Below are positions 12,340 through 24,791 of a stretch of 64,000 nucleotides of DNA, one piece after another; positions within the stretch are counted from its first letter, which is position 1; each line of letters opens with the position of its first letter. Origin of the DNA: Ceratodon purpureus (lineage: Eukaryota > Streptophyta > Bryopsida > Pseudoditrichales > Ditrichaceae); the NCBI GenBank assembly GCA_014871385.1, contig CM026428.1, forward strand, positions 9,902,772 to 9,966,771, read 5' to 3'. Position numbers and translations under genes: made by a program. The notes under the pieces were generated by a model. That model did not search any database. It was not told where the DNA came from and saw only the letters and a list, made by a program, of their open reading frames with translations.

Positions 12340-13157
12340 TCCTGATTAGTGGCGCGCGAGGCGTAATGCCGGGGACGCTGCGCTGGTGATGTACGTGAGG
12401 ACAGCGGAGGTCGTGTGGCGTTCCGGCGGACGTGTCAGGCGACGTTTGTTTTGAGTGTGTGTGTGTGTCGTGGTTGGGAGTTTTTGTGTAGGGAATTGGT
12501 GGTAGGGGGATAAGGAGTCATGGTTTCTGGTTGTTGATGTTGTTGAGCGCGTTGAGTTTTGGTTTGGTGTGGTGTGGTGTGTGGTTTGGTTTGGTGTGGT
12601 TCGGCCTGCAGGTCTACGAGTAGAGGATGATGTCAGGGACAATGGCTGGGAGGAGTGGTGTTTAGGAGACTGGTTGGTTTGGTAATCGGAGGGGGTGAGT
12701 TGTGGTGATTAGGAATTGGTTTGGTTAGGCGGTGGAGGTGTGGGGGACGGGAGAGCGCCGGGCTGGGGGGGTGAGAGGTATGGGGGACGGGAAGCTGGAA
12801 GGAGAAGGGGAAGGTCCAGGAGAGTTTGTCGATGTGTTGGAGTGGTTTGTTTTGGTTTTAGAGCCGGTTAGGAAATGCAGGGCGGGCGTTGTGTTGTAGT
12901 GGTGGTGTGGAGGGACTGTGATAATGGAGTACTGGACGTGAGGAGTGCGATTGACGGGAATTTGATTTAGGAGTAGGGAGTTGGTTTTCTGGTTTGTGGT
13001 GTAGATAGGGCTACTTCATCGGGCTGTGTCGGTAGTGTGTAGGGCGTGTGTGCGTTATGTACGTTTGAGTGCGATTAGGAAGCTGCAGAGGGTGAGGTTT
13101 GTGGAGGTTGTCGTAATTCGGGGGCGGTTTCGGGAGAGGTTACTGTTGTGGTGAGCC
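12340..13157 (+). promoter_or_regulatory. GAMYB 5' leader, G/T-rich
   Basis: Very strongly biased to G and T on the sense strand, including a (GT)n run near 12,456-12,467 and GGTTT/GGTGT arrays at 12,555-12,602. Such a tract follows the presumed start site of most genes here. It may contain a leader intron; a candidate donor (ATGTACGTGAGG) lies at about 12,388. Open frames on the opposite strand are composition artefacts. Confidence 0.45.
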
Positions 13158-15989
13158 ATGGATTTGGCGTCTGATATTAATGGCTTGGACGGCGGAGCTT
13201 TGAAGAAGGGTCCGTGGACGTCTGCGGAGGATTCGATCTTAATTTCTTATGTGACGAAGCATGGGGAGGGTAACTGGAATTCTGTGCAAAAGCACTCTGG
13301 TTTGTTTCGCTGCGGGAAAAGCTGCCGGCTCCGCTGGGCCAACCATCTGCGGCCAAACCTCAAGAAAGGCGCCTTCACTCCTGAGGAAGAGCGCACCATC
13401 GTTGAGCTGCATGCAAAGCTTGGCAACAAGTGGGCTCGCATGGCTGCTCAAGTACTTTTGCTCTACTCTTTCTCTTACCTATTTGGTCACAGGAGTCCAT
13501 TTGGAGAAGTTCTGTGTCGGATGGCTCTTTCGAACGTGTGAACGTTTATATTTTGTGTTAGGACTCTTTATTTTCAGGCACGTTCGTTGCAAGATAGTAC
13601 TAAACTCTATTTCCATGAGAGTATCGATGAGAGATCGACTTAGTTGGAAGGAACGTGTCTACAACTATGTTCACGACATAAACTGTTAAATACTTTAAGG
13701 TTTGTGGTTGTTGCAACGGGGGAAGTTCTGCAGTAAGGAGTCAAGCTCGTATTAAGGTGCACAAATTTCATATTAAAATTTGCAAGTTTGTTTATGTCCG
13801 TTTCCTCTGGTGGATATCTTGTCCACAGCTTCCTGGACGCACCGACAATGAGATCAAGAATTACTGGAACACACGGATAAAACGAAGAACTCGAGCGGGA
13901 TTGCCAGTTTATCCTCAGGACAAGGCAAAATCCAGCCCTAATCAGTATTACATGGAGCCGTCGGACGGCAGAAGTTTTATATCTGCAAAGGATGCAGATT
14001 GTGATTTCACTTCAGGTTTCTCGCAGCCAGGTATTTAGACCTAGATACTTAACCTCGTTTCTTGTGTTCTTGCGGAAGTCTTGCATGCTTTGTTAGCATG
14101 ATGTCTGATACTAAGCTAATCATATTGGCGGTTGTAGGTGATCATCTGCAAAACCTTCACGGAAACAATGGGCGTGACAATCGCTTGATCAGCAATTGGA
14201 CAACCATGAACACTCTTCCATTAAGTTCAGCAACAAATCAGGGGACCAATCATCTGCTGAACAAAGGCATGGCCAATCCTTTTGAACAAGCCGAAATTAT
14301 TAGAAACAGCCAGCTTGACAGGAATGCTGTGGGTAATGGATCCGTATGTCTCGCTCAGCTTCCTGATGGGAGAAACATGAATCTGCAACCGGATTTCAGC
14401 TCATCCAGCCAAGCTTGCGACCGTGGCACTATGTCTAGGGCTGTGTTATCGGGATTTGGAAACGAACCTGATCGGAACATGATGCTCTATGATCGGATGT
14501 CTGTTTACGGACATCTTAATATGCTCTATAAACCTCAAGTATCAGTTGCTAGCTTGAAACTAGAGCTCCCTTCAAGCCAATCAGCGGAGTCTGCCGATAG
14601 TGCAGGCACGCAGCGGTCTTCGATTATTAATCCAAGCCCGATTATACCATCTAATAATATATTATCAGAGTCTGAGAGCTATGGCTCAAACGCTAGTAAC
14701 TTCCTTGAGGCCTTGATGCAGGTACACATATGTCTCCAGATAATGTTCTTTTGATTTTATAACAAGAATATATCTAGTGAAAGTTTGATCTGCTGATGTT
14801 GTTTTGTTTTGTTGTCATTTATGAACATTCTACTTAATACAGGATGCTATTTAATTTGTTTGCGCAGGAGGCTCATCCCATGGAAGGAGTTGAACAAGTC
14901 CGTTTGAGCATGGATCTTATTGACCAGCTGATGGTACTTTCATCTGGTAATGGTAATGGTAATGGTAATGTTCCTCCAGATGTCGCAGCCATCCTTATGA
15001 GTCCTCAAAAAGGTAGGTGGGGTGAAGACAGTGATCCCACTACACCACTGGGAGGGCGGACCTTTTCTGATCACAGTGAGGAAGTCTCACCAATGTGTCA
15101 AACTGGCAATTGGGATGAACCTCAGGCGAGCTCAATGCACTCATTGCCACCTGGTGAGTGACTTCTTCCATATGGTATTTTTGTAGCTAGAAGCCATTGA
15201 AAGCTGGCTCAGATAAATATTTAAGGGTTTCGCGAATCAGACATGATGCAATAGGAGAAGATGATGCCTCTGTGTGATGAGCACTGTGCATATCCATCTG
15301 AATAAGAAGCTGGTAACTAATGAATCCAGATTAAACAACTTGGTCCCTAAGTTCGGTCAATTCGCAACTACTTCGTCGTTTAGTATAACTGTCTAGTAAA
15401 ATGGGTTTTTTTCTGCTTACAGACGTGTAATTATACTGAAGCTCGAAGTAATTTGGAGAAAGACTTTTTTCTCTAGGTTCTTTAGTGTTGTTGAGCTACA
15501 GTCTTAGAAAGACACAGATAAAGCGCTTTTTGAGCCCCTGGTTCTGTGATTTTATCTTCTTTGTTTTGTTAATGCGTATCAACTTGTCCTGCAGCACCAC
15601 AACTAGTAGTGCCAAGGATTGAAGACAATACGAGAGAACTGCCGCGTGGAGGGACACAGCAGGCCTGCACCGATGAGGACTTTCTGACACTGTTGGACTT
15701 GGCAAGCTCTGACACAGTTCCTGAATGGTACACCCCATCTGATTACTATTCTGGAGGTGCTCCGTGTGCACCGCTCGTTGATAGCATGGATGCTGTGTCA
15801 AACCATCAGATGGTCCCATTGTTGGATAATCCGACTAGTAATCATAGTGTCGCCAATCACGTTTGGGAGCTTGGTTCATGTACTTGGAACCCTGCACCAG
15901 CTGTTTGCCACTTAGGAGAGTTCTCGCCTGTTGAGTACAGACAACAAGCTTCACTTGGAGATCAGAATGTTCGCCGTGCCACATGCTGA
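13158..15989 (+). CDS. GAMYB: GAMYB-type R2R3-MYB transcription factor
   Basis: Five exons, join(13158..13451, 13829..14030, 14138..14721, 14868..15153, 15595..15989), all with GT-AG borders and consistent phases, give 586 aa. Residues 16-66 form R2 (Trp20, 40, 60) and 69-117 form R3 (Phe73 in place of the first Trp, as usual, then Trp92 and Trp111). The first intron falls after Gln98 inside R3. The linker after R3 ([11 protein letters not shown]) is the GAMYB hallmark. The long C-terminal part is Ser/Asn-rich and presumably activates transcription; it includes a Gly-Asn repeat from a (GGTAAT)n array at 14,945-14,968. GAMYBs are nuclear regulators acting in anther/tapetum, spore or seed tissues. 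Exon 3 holds a miR159/miR319-type site. The start is the first ATG ahead of R2. Confidence 0.93.
14561..14581 (+). promoter_or_regulatory. miR159/miR319-type microRNA target site in GAMYB
   Basis: The core AGAGCTCCCTTCAAGCCAA is the coding stretch for LELPSSQ. Against the complement of the common plant miR159 it differs at only two of 21 positions; against miR319 at about four of 20. The same site at the same relative place in the reading frame is known to control GAMYB mRNAs throughout land plants. The microRNA gene itself is not in this window. Confidence 0.85.
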
Positions 15990-16466
15990 AGGGGTGTTTT
16001 CTCCGCATGAGTCTCTAGCACATGTTCAAGTTTGACGTAGCTCTGGTCTGTTAGTAGCTGTACATTGTTAGCCATGCTAGTTGAATCCTTCACCAGTTCC
16101 TGACGGCCGAGATCTTGCTGATCAGAAGTTGATGGTCTTTACGTGCATCTCGTCTGTCGCATTGAGTAGTACAATGTTCTCTTTGTCCTTTTTTTTCCTC
16201 TCTTTTTTCCTGGTCAGTGAGTTTGCTGCCGCGGGTGAACTCAGTCCAGAAGTCCAGAAGAGGCTGCAACATTCTATGTGTTCCCCACGTTTTCCTTTCA
16301 TCTTTACTATCTCAGCGCATGTTTTCATTCCTCTACTGGTTTCATATATCACTTTTGCAGCTGCTTATCTTGAAGTATTTCATCGTTTTGTTAAGCTTAC
16401 TGTACTATTCCTGCTTTCAGAAAGCCAGAATAAGTGTACTGGCTTTCTGTATGCATTTTGAATAAA
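15990..16466 (+). terminator. GAMYB 3' untranslated region with poly(A) signal
   Basis: After the TGA at 15,987-15,989 the sequence stays moderately GC-rich and T-rich. A canonical AATAAA lies at 16,461-16,466, about 470 bases downstream. The open frames here (for example 16,081-16,461) have no domain content and are taken as untranslated sequence. Confidence 0.5.
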
Positions 16467-17453
16467 AGGGAAGTTTTTCCAAAGCTTGCAGATTTTGAAT
16501 GCGCTAGTGATATCTTGAATTAAGCATTGGAAATCGGATAGGGAGCAGTTTATGATGTGTGAATATCTCTGTAGTTTCTGTAGTTTCTGTTGTAATAGGT
16601 AACACGATGTGATTTGATTGGTATCAGTTCCTAAGTGATAGGACGTAGTTCAGGTCACATGAAAGCCTGAGTTGATATAGTATCTTCATCATGTTACATA
16701 AGTTCAGCCTACCGTGTTCGTAGAACAAACATTAACTCCCAGGGCAGAATGTACTCCTCTTCCGACCATACGAAACTAAAGTCCAATAGCAAAGATCACA
16801 CCTCACAATGAGGTCATACCTGCAGACAACCTGCCACTCTGTAAAAACCTTTACCACTTAAACTCCGGACCCAGATCAGTACCTTCAATAAATTCTGACC
16901 TTGACAGATGCGAGCAGTGAGCACAGAGCTTCAGCATATGAAGCAAAACTCAGGGCAAAAAGAAAACTCTGACTACCCTTGACCCAAATTCCTGGATTGC
17001 TGACCTAGAACTTTTGCTGCCAAATAAATCAGAGCTCCTAGCATGGCCCAGAGTAATTCTGACATAGCATACGTGACAGTCTCATTCTATGGCTGCATTA
17101 CCCCATTATTCATACACTGTACTTGTAATGCACAGATCATTATCTCCATGTAACCTTTCTGCTGCCTTCATAGTGCACTGACTTTTCGACATTAGAATTT
17201 AACAGAAACAGAGACTCCAGAACAGAGATCAGAGACGTTTTTTCAGAAAGCAGGATTTACCGGCAGTTTATATATAATGAAAACCTCGTTGATTTCACAT
17301 TACAAATCTACAGGACTCACAGACTCACTTCAAATCTATTGTCATTGCTCACATCCTCTCCCTTATTACATGTGTCTATGTACTAGAAATGCATTAGAAA
17401 ATGCACTAGAACTGCACTAAAATGCACTGGAAATGCCCTAGATATCCACTGAT
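16467..17453. other. Intergenic spacer between convergent GAMYB and HdeD-like genes
   Basis: Both genes end towards this 1-kb spacer. The right-hand 200-300 bases are presumably the 3' untranslated region of the minus-strand membrane-protein gene; they carry several copies of the word ATGCACTAGAA/AATGCACT (about 17,388-17,440). Nothing else recognised. Confidence 0.5.
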
Positions 17454-18469
17454 TTAGGCAATGCCGTGTTGGGCAAGAAGGGGTTGATGAGTCTCCTTGG
17501 CGCGGTGACCAAGACGAGCCATGAAGGCGATGAGGAGGAGCGCAATGGCTGTGAGGATCAGGTCACCACCGATGAAGATGCCGAGCAGCTTGATGGACTC
17601 CTTGAACAGCCAGGAGCTGAGGGCCAGGAGGACGAATGCAAGGATGACGGAGACGAGGCCGCTGATCAGGACTGCAGGCCAGGTTGCGAGTTGACGCACT
17701 TGGCATGCCATCAGGAGCTTCAAGATTCCCTGAAGAATCAATCCAAATACAGGAAGAAAATATTAGAACCTGGAGGAAGAATATTGATGTGAAATGAATT
17801 TGGGGGAGTTTTGGGATAAGTGGTGATGCTTACATGGACAAGGAACCAGCCGCAAACGATGAAGACAAGCATGGTGGGATTGGGGACGGGCTGGAGGAGC
17901 ATCCATAGCCCGACACCCAAATGCAACGCTCCGAGAAGCAGGAAGGAAGTGGTCCCGGGTGCACCGCAGACGAGGAAAAATTGGAGCAGGGTGACAGCTC
18001 CGCCCACCACCAACAACCATGCGATCAGCTGGTCGAGGGGTATCTGCTTGAAGAAGATGGGGACGATGATCGACACAAGACCGACGATGCCGAACACGAT
18101 ACCATAGATGGTGTAGTACAGGGACAATCTGTGCAGATGTTCATCTGCTACCTGAACATTACAATTGCGAACTATTTCAAATACTGGTTTTAAATTCCTC
18201 AATTAAATAGGGATCTTCACATTGATGTGAAGTTCAGTGACTCAAAAATTGACCATGGATGAATCTGAAAGGATTCTCTTAACATAATGATTTGAACACG
18301 TCGGTTTGTGTTCGATGAATCGTGAAACATGGAGTAAGGAAGTTTCGAAAGAAGAAGGTACCTGGCCCGTGAGAGGGTGGATGGGGATGTTGATGTAGTA
18401 TGTGCGGTCATCTGGCAACCGAACCTCCCTTCCATCAGGAGTGGTTGCTGTGTACGAATCCTCCGCCAT
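17454..18469 (-). CDS. HdeD/DUF308-like six-helix membrane protein
   Basis: Three exons on the minus strand, complement(join(17454..17729, 17834..18151, 18362..18469)), all phase-0 GT-AG junctions, give 233 aa. The N-terminal 45 residues are hydrophilic (start MAEDSYTATTPDGREVRLP). Six hydrophobic helices follow at about 48-70, 76-97, 105-128, 131-153, 161-184 and 190-215, arranged as three similar helix pairs. Short repeated phrases such as LLVVGGAVTLLQ and FIVCGWFLVHGILKLL match the HdeD acid-resistance (DUF308) pattern known best from bacteria. The C-terminal tail is short and basic then polar. Its transport or protective role in plants is not known to me, so the family call is by topology and motif feel only. 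Another small multi-pass family is possible. Confidence 0.7.
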
Positions 18470-19506
18470 TTCTAACGCTTGCTATATCCTGATCCGATGA
18501 AGCACGTTCTGGAATACGTTGAGCACGAGAGAAAATAAGTCAAGCCTAAGCACATCTTTTTACAGAAAATGACGGGGTGTACAACCAAAAATTTATGGAA
18601 CAAACAAGGTGAATAGTAATGGCAACGACTTGCTCCAAGTCATGAGATTGTAACCTAAAAATTACTACACACAACGATCATGAAAAAATCTCGTCTATCA
18701 TTCACTGAAAACACTCACTCACGGAAACAAATCATAGTACAGACACCATAGTCATCTACGAGAACATAAATATAAACCTCAACTAAACCCCATAAATACA
18801 TCAACAAACATCCATGCCTATGCCAGACAAGATCCCATCTCCAAATCACTCAACAACACCAGCATATTCAACCGACCCAAACCACTACACCTCATGACAA
18901 CATCCCAAAAATAAACACACATCCACGAAGAAACAAACAACAAAAACCATAAACCTCCCAAACTAAAACTAAAACCTCTCAAACCCTCACAGCACAATCG
19001 AACCACAATTCCGACACTAGAATTCTCTCCTCCACTAAAACCCCAGAGACTAAAACGAAAATCAAACAACGACCTCCACCACTTCCTCCTACTAACCCAC
19101 ATGGACTACAAAACCTCACAAAAAACTTAAACACCCTAACCTAATCCAACCATACACACCACCATCCCCCAAAAAACAGAACACATCACTCATCTCACCA
19201 CAACACCATAACTCATCAAACCCCATGCAACCCCCACACCAACATCAATCCCAAAAATCAAGCCACATCAGAAAAGATGATCAAAAACCAAAACCACAAA
19301 CCATAAACCTCCAAAACCACCAACAACTACTTCTCAAAGTCCAAAACTAGAATCTTTCTTAGATCAGTGAGCTGCAACATGAGATCCAGCCCACTGCAAA
19401 GATGAAAACTTTGCAAACTTTGTAAACTTTGCAAACCATAAGTGAAGATGATGATTAGCTTATGATGATCATGACATGCCAGGACAGAAAAGAACAGGCA
19501 CTAACC
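18470..19506 (-). promoter_or_regulatory. Leader of the HdeD-like gene, probably a 1-kb 5' UTR intron
   Basis: The stretch at 18,780-19,340 is almost pure A/C on the plus strand, so G/T-rich in the sense of the gene. A possible donor (CTCGGTTAGTG, minus strand) lies near 19,506 and a possible acceptor (TATTCCAG) near 18,510, so the tract is likely intronic. Frames read through it are composition artefacts. Confidence 0.45.
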
Positions 19507-19659
19507 GAGATGGAGGTGCGGAGATTGGTGATCAGGGAGTGGGATGATGATCAGTGAGTTGTACTTGGCAATGGAAAGGCAGAGAGGGGCATTCATGGCA
19601 ATGTAAGTTAAGCAGACTGGACTGGGGGAAGGTTTGGGGAGGGAGGCGCCAACTGGCAG

Positions 19660-19880
19660 GGGCTGACCCATGCACATGCACACGTGGACGAGTCCACGTG
19701 GAGTACGGGGCGACATCCCTGGGCTTCGGAATCGTCGCCCTGCCAGGGTGGCACCCCCATGTTGCCAGGCCACTGGGTTGGGCTGCTGGACTCCGGAAAA
19801 GGTTGTGGGGTTCTTCACTTGGCCGACACCTTCTGCGTTGCCTACGTGGACTGGGGCTGATGCCCATTTTATACTCCGCA
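19660..19880 (-). promoter_or_regulatory. Promoter with paired G-boxes and TATA box
   Basis: At 19,681-19,700 the palindrome CACGTGGACGAGTCCACGTG holds two CACGTG G-boxes as 9-bp inverted arms with a 2-bp spacer. A further ACGTGGAC lies near 19,845. On the minus strand a TATAAAA box sits at 19,873-19,867. The group lies about 1.2-1.4 kb upstream of the HdeD-like start codon and fits its promoter. G-box/ABRE pairs of this kind bind bZIP and bHLH factors and often mean abscisic-acid, light or stress control; that role is inferred. Confidence 0.5.
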
Positions 19881-20141
19881 AATATTCCCTTTTGTCCTGG
19901 CATTTTTTTGAATTGGGTGGGAGCTTTTAAGTTATTCCTTTCTAATAATCTCTATTATTCAATACGGCTCGGTTTGTCTCACTTGACCGTTTCATGCTGA
20001 AATCCGTCGAGGAGACAAACGAAGTTGCGATCAATGTGCTCAACGGTACGGGTCCCAGTAGTCCCACTAGTTAAATTAATAGTTCACTTACTGTTTTGAT
20101 CACTTTTCTTGGGTGATGATGATGCCCTCACTGAGTTGGCC

Positions 20142-20225
20142 AAACTTGGTCCATTGATTTTGCAATGGATTTTTCACCATTTGACTCAAAAAAAAAAAAA
20201 AAAAAAAAAAAAACTTGGTCCATTG
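20142..20225 (+). mobile_element. Tiny poly(A)-tailed retro-insertion with target duplication
   Basis: The 15-bp word AAACTTGGTCCATTG occurs at 20,142-20,156 and again at 20,211-20,225. Between the copies is a 54-bp insert of about 31 unique bases ending in roughly 23 A. Poly(A) tail plus a 15-bp direct duplication is the mark of LINE-type target-primed reverse transcription, here stopping after a few dozen bases. Confidence 0.7.
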
Positions 20226-20384
20226 TTGCAATAAAAAAATTTAATATGATACAAGAAATGAAATAAAATGAAACTGGGTTGATTGGGTGGCAAAGTGGGA
20301 AGTTGAGGGAATGGGTTGTCAGAGTTTGTTTTTGAGTTATTGTGGGCAGATGGGGAAGCTTTGAAGGATCCATGTTTGTGTTCT

Positions 20385-20441
20385 CCACCATTTAGCATCC
20401 ACCATTTAGCATCCATCATTTAGCATCCACCATTTAGCATC
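20385..20441 (+). repeat. Short tandem repeat, about four copies of a 14-bp unit
   Basis: The unit CACCATTTAGCATC is repeated in tandem with single-base changes in the third copy (ATCATTTAGCATC). It lies in non-coding DNA. Confidence 0.85.
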
Positions 20442-22829
20442 ATTGGATTTTTGATAGGAAATAAAATATGCTATTTGGGGTTGAATAATGAGAAAGAAGA
20501 GAGACCTTTGCAACTGTTTCAATGAAACAGTAATATCATTGTGGTGGCTTTCTACAGTACATTCTGTTGCAAGCATTTTATTTTTGTTTTTATTTTTTAA
20601 AAGCAAATGAACTGTTGCAAGCATTTTAGACTGGGATGCTTTTGTAATTTGGTATCATTCGATTCATTCACTGCTGCAGAGAATGTCAATGCTCACATCA
20701 CCATTGGGTCACCTTTTGGGTTGCACACTCTTCCTCTCAATAAGTTACGGTTGAAATACCAAATACCGAGACATTGCATGAACCAATCATGACTTTAAAT
20801 CATTTTTTTGGGAACTAATTGATATCTTTGCATTTATATGTTAGATAGAATGGTGGGTCTGCTCATTTATTGTTTTTAAATAAGCTTCTTTATTGGTTTG
20901 CGGCGGCATAAATTTTTGACTTTGAAAAATGGCTAGATCATTCTATTTAGAATAAGAAATGTGAAATCACTTCGTCTATTCATGATTTATTTTTCTTTAT
21001 TAAGAATGATTAAGTCCTTGGTTGTACTTTCATTTCTTGGTTTCTAATATCTCTACATTATTTGTTGAAATTGCAAAATCACTTCTTTTGCACTCGAAAT
21101 AACTGCTGCAATTATTATAATCTTTGCAAAAAAAAAATTATATATTCTTTTATTAATTAAATGATTATTTATACAAAAGTAAATATCTTTACAAGATAGG
21201 TTGATGGTTTTCTATCTAAATGTATTTTATTGAAAGAATGGATATTTATTCCAATATAAATTAAGCATTGTAAGGATTCAAAGGCCAAAACTTGAGGAAT
21301 TGAGTAGCATATAGTTTATGTCCAATGTATTAAAGATGATATTTTCACAAAGTTATGAGTATAAGACAAATATTGTATAGTAAAGATAATATTCATGGTA
21401 TATTCACATTATATTTAAGGTAAAGTTTTCAACATATATTATATATAGCCTTGGATCATTTGTAATTGAGTGTCAAGAAAATAAATGAGCTTGTTTTTTT
21501 ATCTAGGAAATTATAAGTTTTACCATTAAAGTATTTTAATAATACCCATTTTATTTTTAAACTCAAGTAATTTCCGAGTCGAACTTGTAGTGTTTTTTCT
21601 AAGAGCCAAAGGTTTTTATTGCTATTTTACTAGGTGAATAGTTAGTATGTCTTATACTAAGAAGACAATTGATGTGGCATTTTGTACTATTTTGGCATAG
21701 TTTATTTATACTATAGAATATGTAAATATAAAAGCAACAAGTTAATTCCTAAAAGACGAAACACACTTGAGAAAACTTAGATGTGTTATTGTTGTATTAA
21801 TTTAAATTTGATATGCTCATTTTCACATTTTGATTTATTCAGATTAAGTAAAACCAAATAAAAAAACTAAGATTTTAATAAACTAATAAGTTAGTTTTTT
21901 ACGATTGAAAAAAATGTATTGTCCTCTTCTTTCAATCGTAATATTTATAGCATCATGACTTCATATACATATGTGCACATAATTCATTTTTATAAATATA
22001 AGTAACCTAAGTTGCAACTAATATGTGGAGTGTGATCAATGATATAAGTTTGTCTTTATTGTTGTAGTCTTATATCTGAAAGAAGTAAGACTATAGTATG
22101 ATAGAATGAGTAGATAACTAAGACTCAAAATAATCATTGGTTAAAAAGAAGGAGAAAAAGATATCGTCAAAGTGGAAAAGTGATTGAGGGAATGATTGTT
22201 ACATACCTTTGACTGCCTTAACGAATGTGGAGTTTAAATGAAAATATTCAATTGGATTCATGTAAGCCTTGTAATTGACGTTAATTTAACTTAAACGAAT
22301 AAAGTTAGTAAGATTATAAATATTGTTTGGATGTATGTAAGTAATTACAAAAAAGATCTTGATTTGATGATGAAAGTAAATTAGTGAATTATTAAATGCC
22401 AAATTCCATGTGGATTAGTATATAGAAACGAACTATGTTGAGAAAATTAGACTATAGTCATAATCTTGATGAGTGAAATAAGTGGATTATAGCTTGTGAA
22501 GTTGATTTGCAATATAAATGTTTTAATTGTTATTACCTTCTAGCCTACATAAATTATAATAGTAATTGATTCTATTAACAAGTGTTAATCAAAGAAGAAT
22601 AAATTAACTATTGGTAGGAACCATGTAATTGGTAAAATCCAATGTTAGCAAACTATGATTGATTATTTAAGACTATTGTATGTGTATTTGATTGTTTTGA
22701 TGTCAAAAAATATTGACAAGTTCTATAATTTTACTTGAGTTATTAAGACTATTTTCATTTTTATTGTAATCATAAGATTATAGCCTATGTGTCCATTGAG
22801 TGAGGTAGAAATATCCATTTGCATGTACC
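20442..22829. other. AT-rich intergenic DNA, nothing recognised
   Basis: No frame above about 61 codons, no inverted ends, no RNA gene seen. Base composition is about 70-75% A+T. Confidence 0.55.
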
Positions 22830-23354
22830 TTAACCTCTTAAGGCCCTTGAGACCATATTATGGTCGCATCACTTATGGGCAGACTATTTAAGCTCCCACA
22901 TTTTTTGAATTTTTTGAAGTTTTTACAACACATAGTTTTCATTGATGGCTTTCTAATAGCGCAAATTTCATAGCATTTGGAGTTACTATGCAAACGTTAT
23001 GAGTTTTATAAGAATCTTGCTCTAAATCCATGCACCTATAATCAATCAAAATCTCCTACATGAATTGATGACCTTCCACGTATCAAACATATTTGCAATG
23101 TATACTTTTTGGGCATCAAAACTTTGGTATATTCTTAGGGCAGTATTAAAAAAACTTTTACAGTGACTTCAAACCTTATAATCTTGCAAACTACACGATG
23201 GATTGTGCTCAAATTTGGTATGCACCTTTTTGGATAAGATAGGTACAAGATATTACGCTCATATATTCAATTTAGAAAACAATATTTTGCTATCAGTAAG
23301 GGTATGTTTTTGGCAGTTTTAGCTCCAAAAACACATAGGGCCTTTAGGGATTAA
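22830..23354. mobile_element. TTAA-flanked DNA transposon, copy D (525 bp, diverged)
   Basis: Left end TTAACCTCTTAAGGCCCT, right end AGGGCCTTTAGGGATTAA, so the outer 18 bases are imperfect inverted repeats with TTAA on both sides. The inside does not resemble copies A-C by eye, which points to another subfamily using the same kind of ends. No transposase frame is visible. Confidence 0.55.
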
Positions 23355-24790
23355 AACCACTAACTAATAGAATAAGAATTGATTCACTCACAAATAATAC
23401 ACAAGAAAAACTAATATATTAAAATAATTTTTCATTTATATTCCATAATTGGATTAAAATTCCTTTTAGCTTTCATTTTAACTTTATTCGCATAGAGATA
23501 CAACCAATTTGAACCTTCCAATATAAATAATTGTTATTATACCTATAATCCTTGATTTTTGCCATATTAAATAATTGATTTTCAAGTTATAAAAGACACG
23601 TGACTTCCACAACTTTGATTGAATATAATTAAAAAAGATATATAAATCATGATGATTAAAAAATATCTAAGAGTAGTTTAATTTTGATATCTTATTGAAG
23701 CTTCAATTTTTATTAGTATCACTTCAATTTGTACATGATTCCTAAAAAATAGAAATTTGCATCCATTAAAATTTGTAATTATTACCCATACCTCCAAATG
23801 AATACTTGCTTATTTTTACAAAAACAAATTCTTGTTTCAGAAATTTAATTTATTAAGTTTCGTATTTTTTTAAATTACTGAAATTGCAAAGTTTTATAAG
23901 TCATTTCAAATCATTAGCACCTAGATTTTAAAGCACTAATATATTATTATTTATATGAACTATAAGCTAAAATATGAATCTACACATTTTATCAAGGTAT
24001 TTTTGCATCAAAAAAATATTTATATTTAATTAACATTCTAATAAAATTCTAATTTTAATTTTTTTTCTATTATTTTATTTACATATTTTAATGATTTTTC
24101 TTTAAATTATTAAAAAAAAAACATGAATGTAAGATAAAATGTACATTTCATAATATATATACATAGATATGTAAAATTTCCATATGATGTATTTTTCGTT
24201 TTTAATATTTTTACAAAAAATAAATAAATAAAATAATTTAAGTATGACATGGGTTTTGTAAAAATACACATGAGCATCTAAGATGTATGTAGAATGTTTC
24301 AAATAATATATAGATTTTTTTCAAGACTTAACAACAACAAAAATAATTAATCAAGTAGTACAAAATTTTGCATACTTTTAAGGACGTATAAATTATGTTT
24401 TCTTAAAAATTATCAAATAAATTGTTGTCTGGCTAATTTAGATTGGTTAATATGGTTTTAATTAAGAGTTTTGAAATTAGAAAGAGACTTTCAATTTTAG
24501 ATAGTTTTGAATCGCAAAATTTGAACATAAAACTCATATATTCAATTTCAATTCCCTGGTTTATCATAGGAATTTTATATATTTATATGCACATTTTAAC
24601 ATCATTTATGTTTTTAATAAGAAATCAAGTATTTAATAAAATTAATTATATGTTTTTTTATGTTTTTTAAAATAAAAATTATAGATAGAAAAAATCAAAG
24701 TTTATATCACTATCTAAAACAATTTCGAAGATTGAATGTAAGTATCTCAAAATGAATAGGAATACTTACTTGCCGTAGATGTTAATGCCA
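23355..24790. other. AT-rich intergenic DNA, nothing recognised
   Basis: Up to about 80% A+T. Short open frames with Ile/Lys/Tyr-rich products (for example around 24,102-24,670) reflect composition only. Confidence 0.55.
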
Positions 24791-24791
24791 A

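Noticed and set aside
12346-12642. Thr-rich minus-strand frame opposite the GAMYB leader
   Set aside because: The complement of a G/T-rich tract has few stops; no start context or homologue. The same applies to 34,840-34,463.
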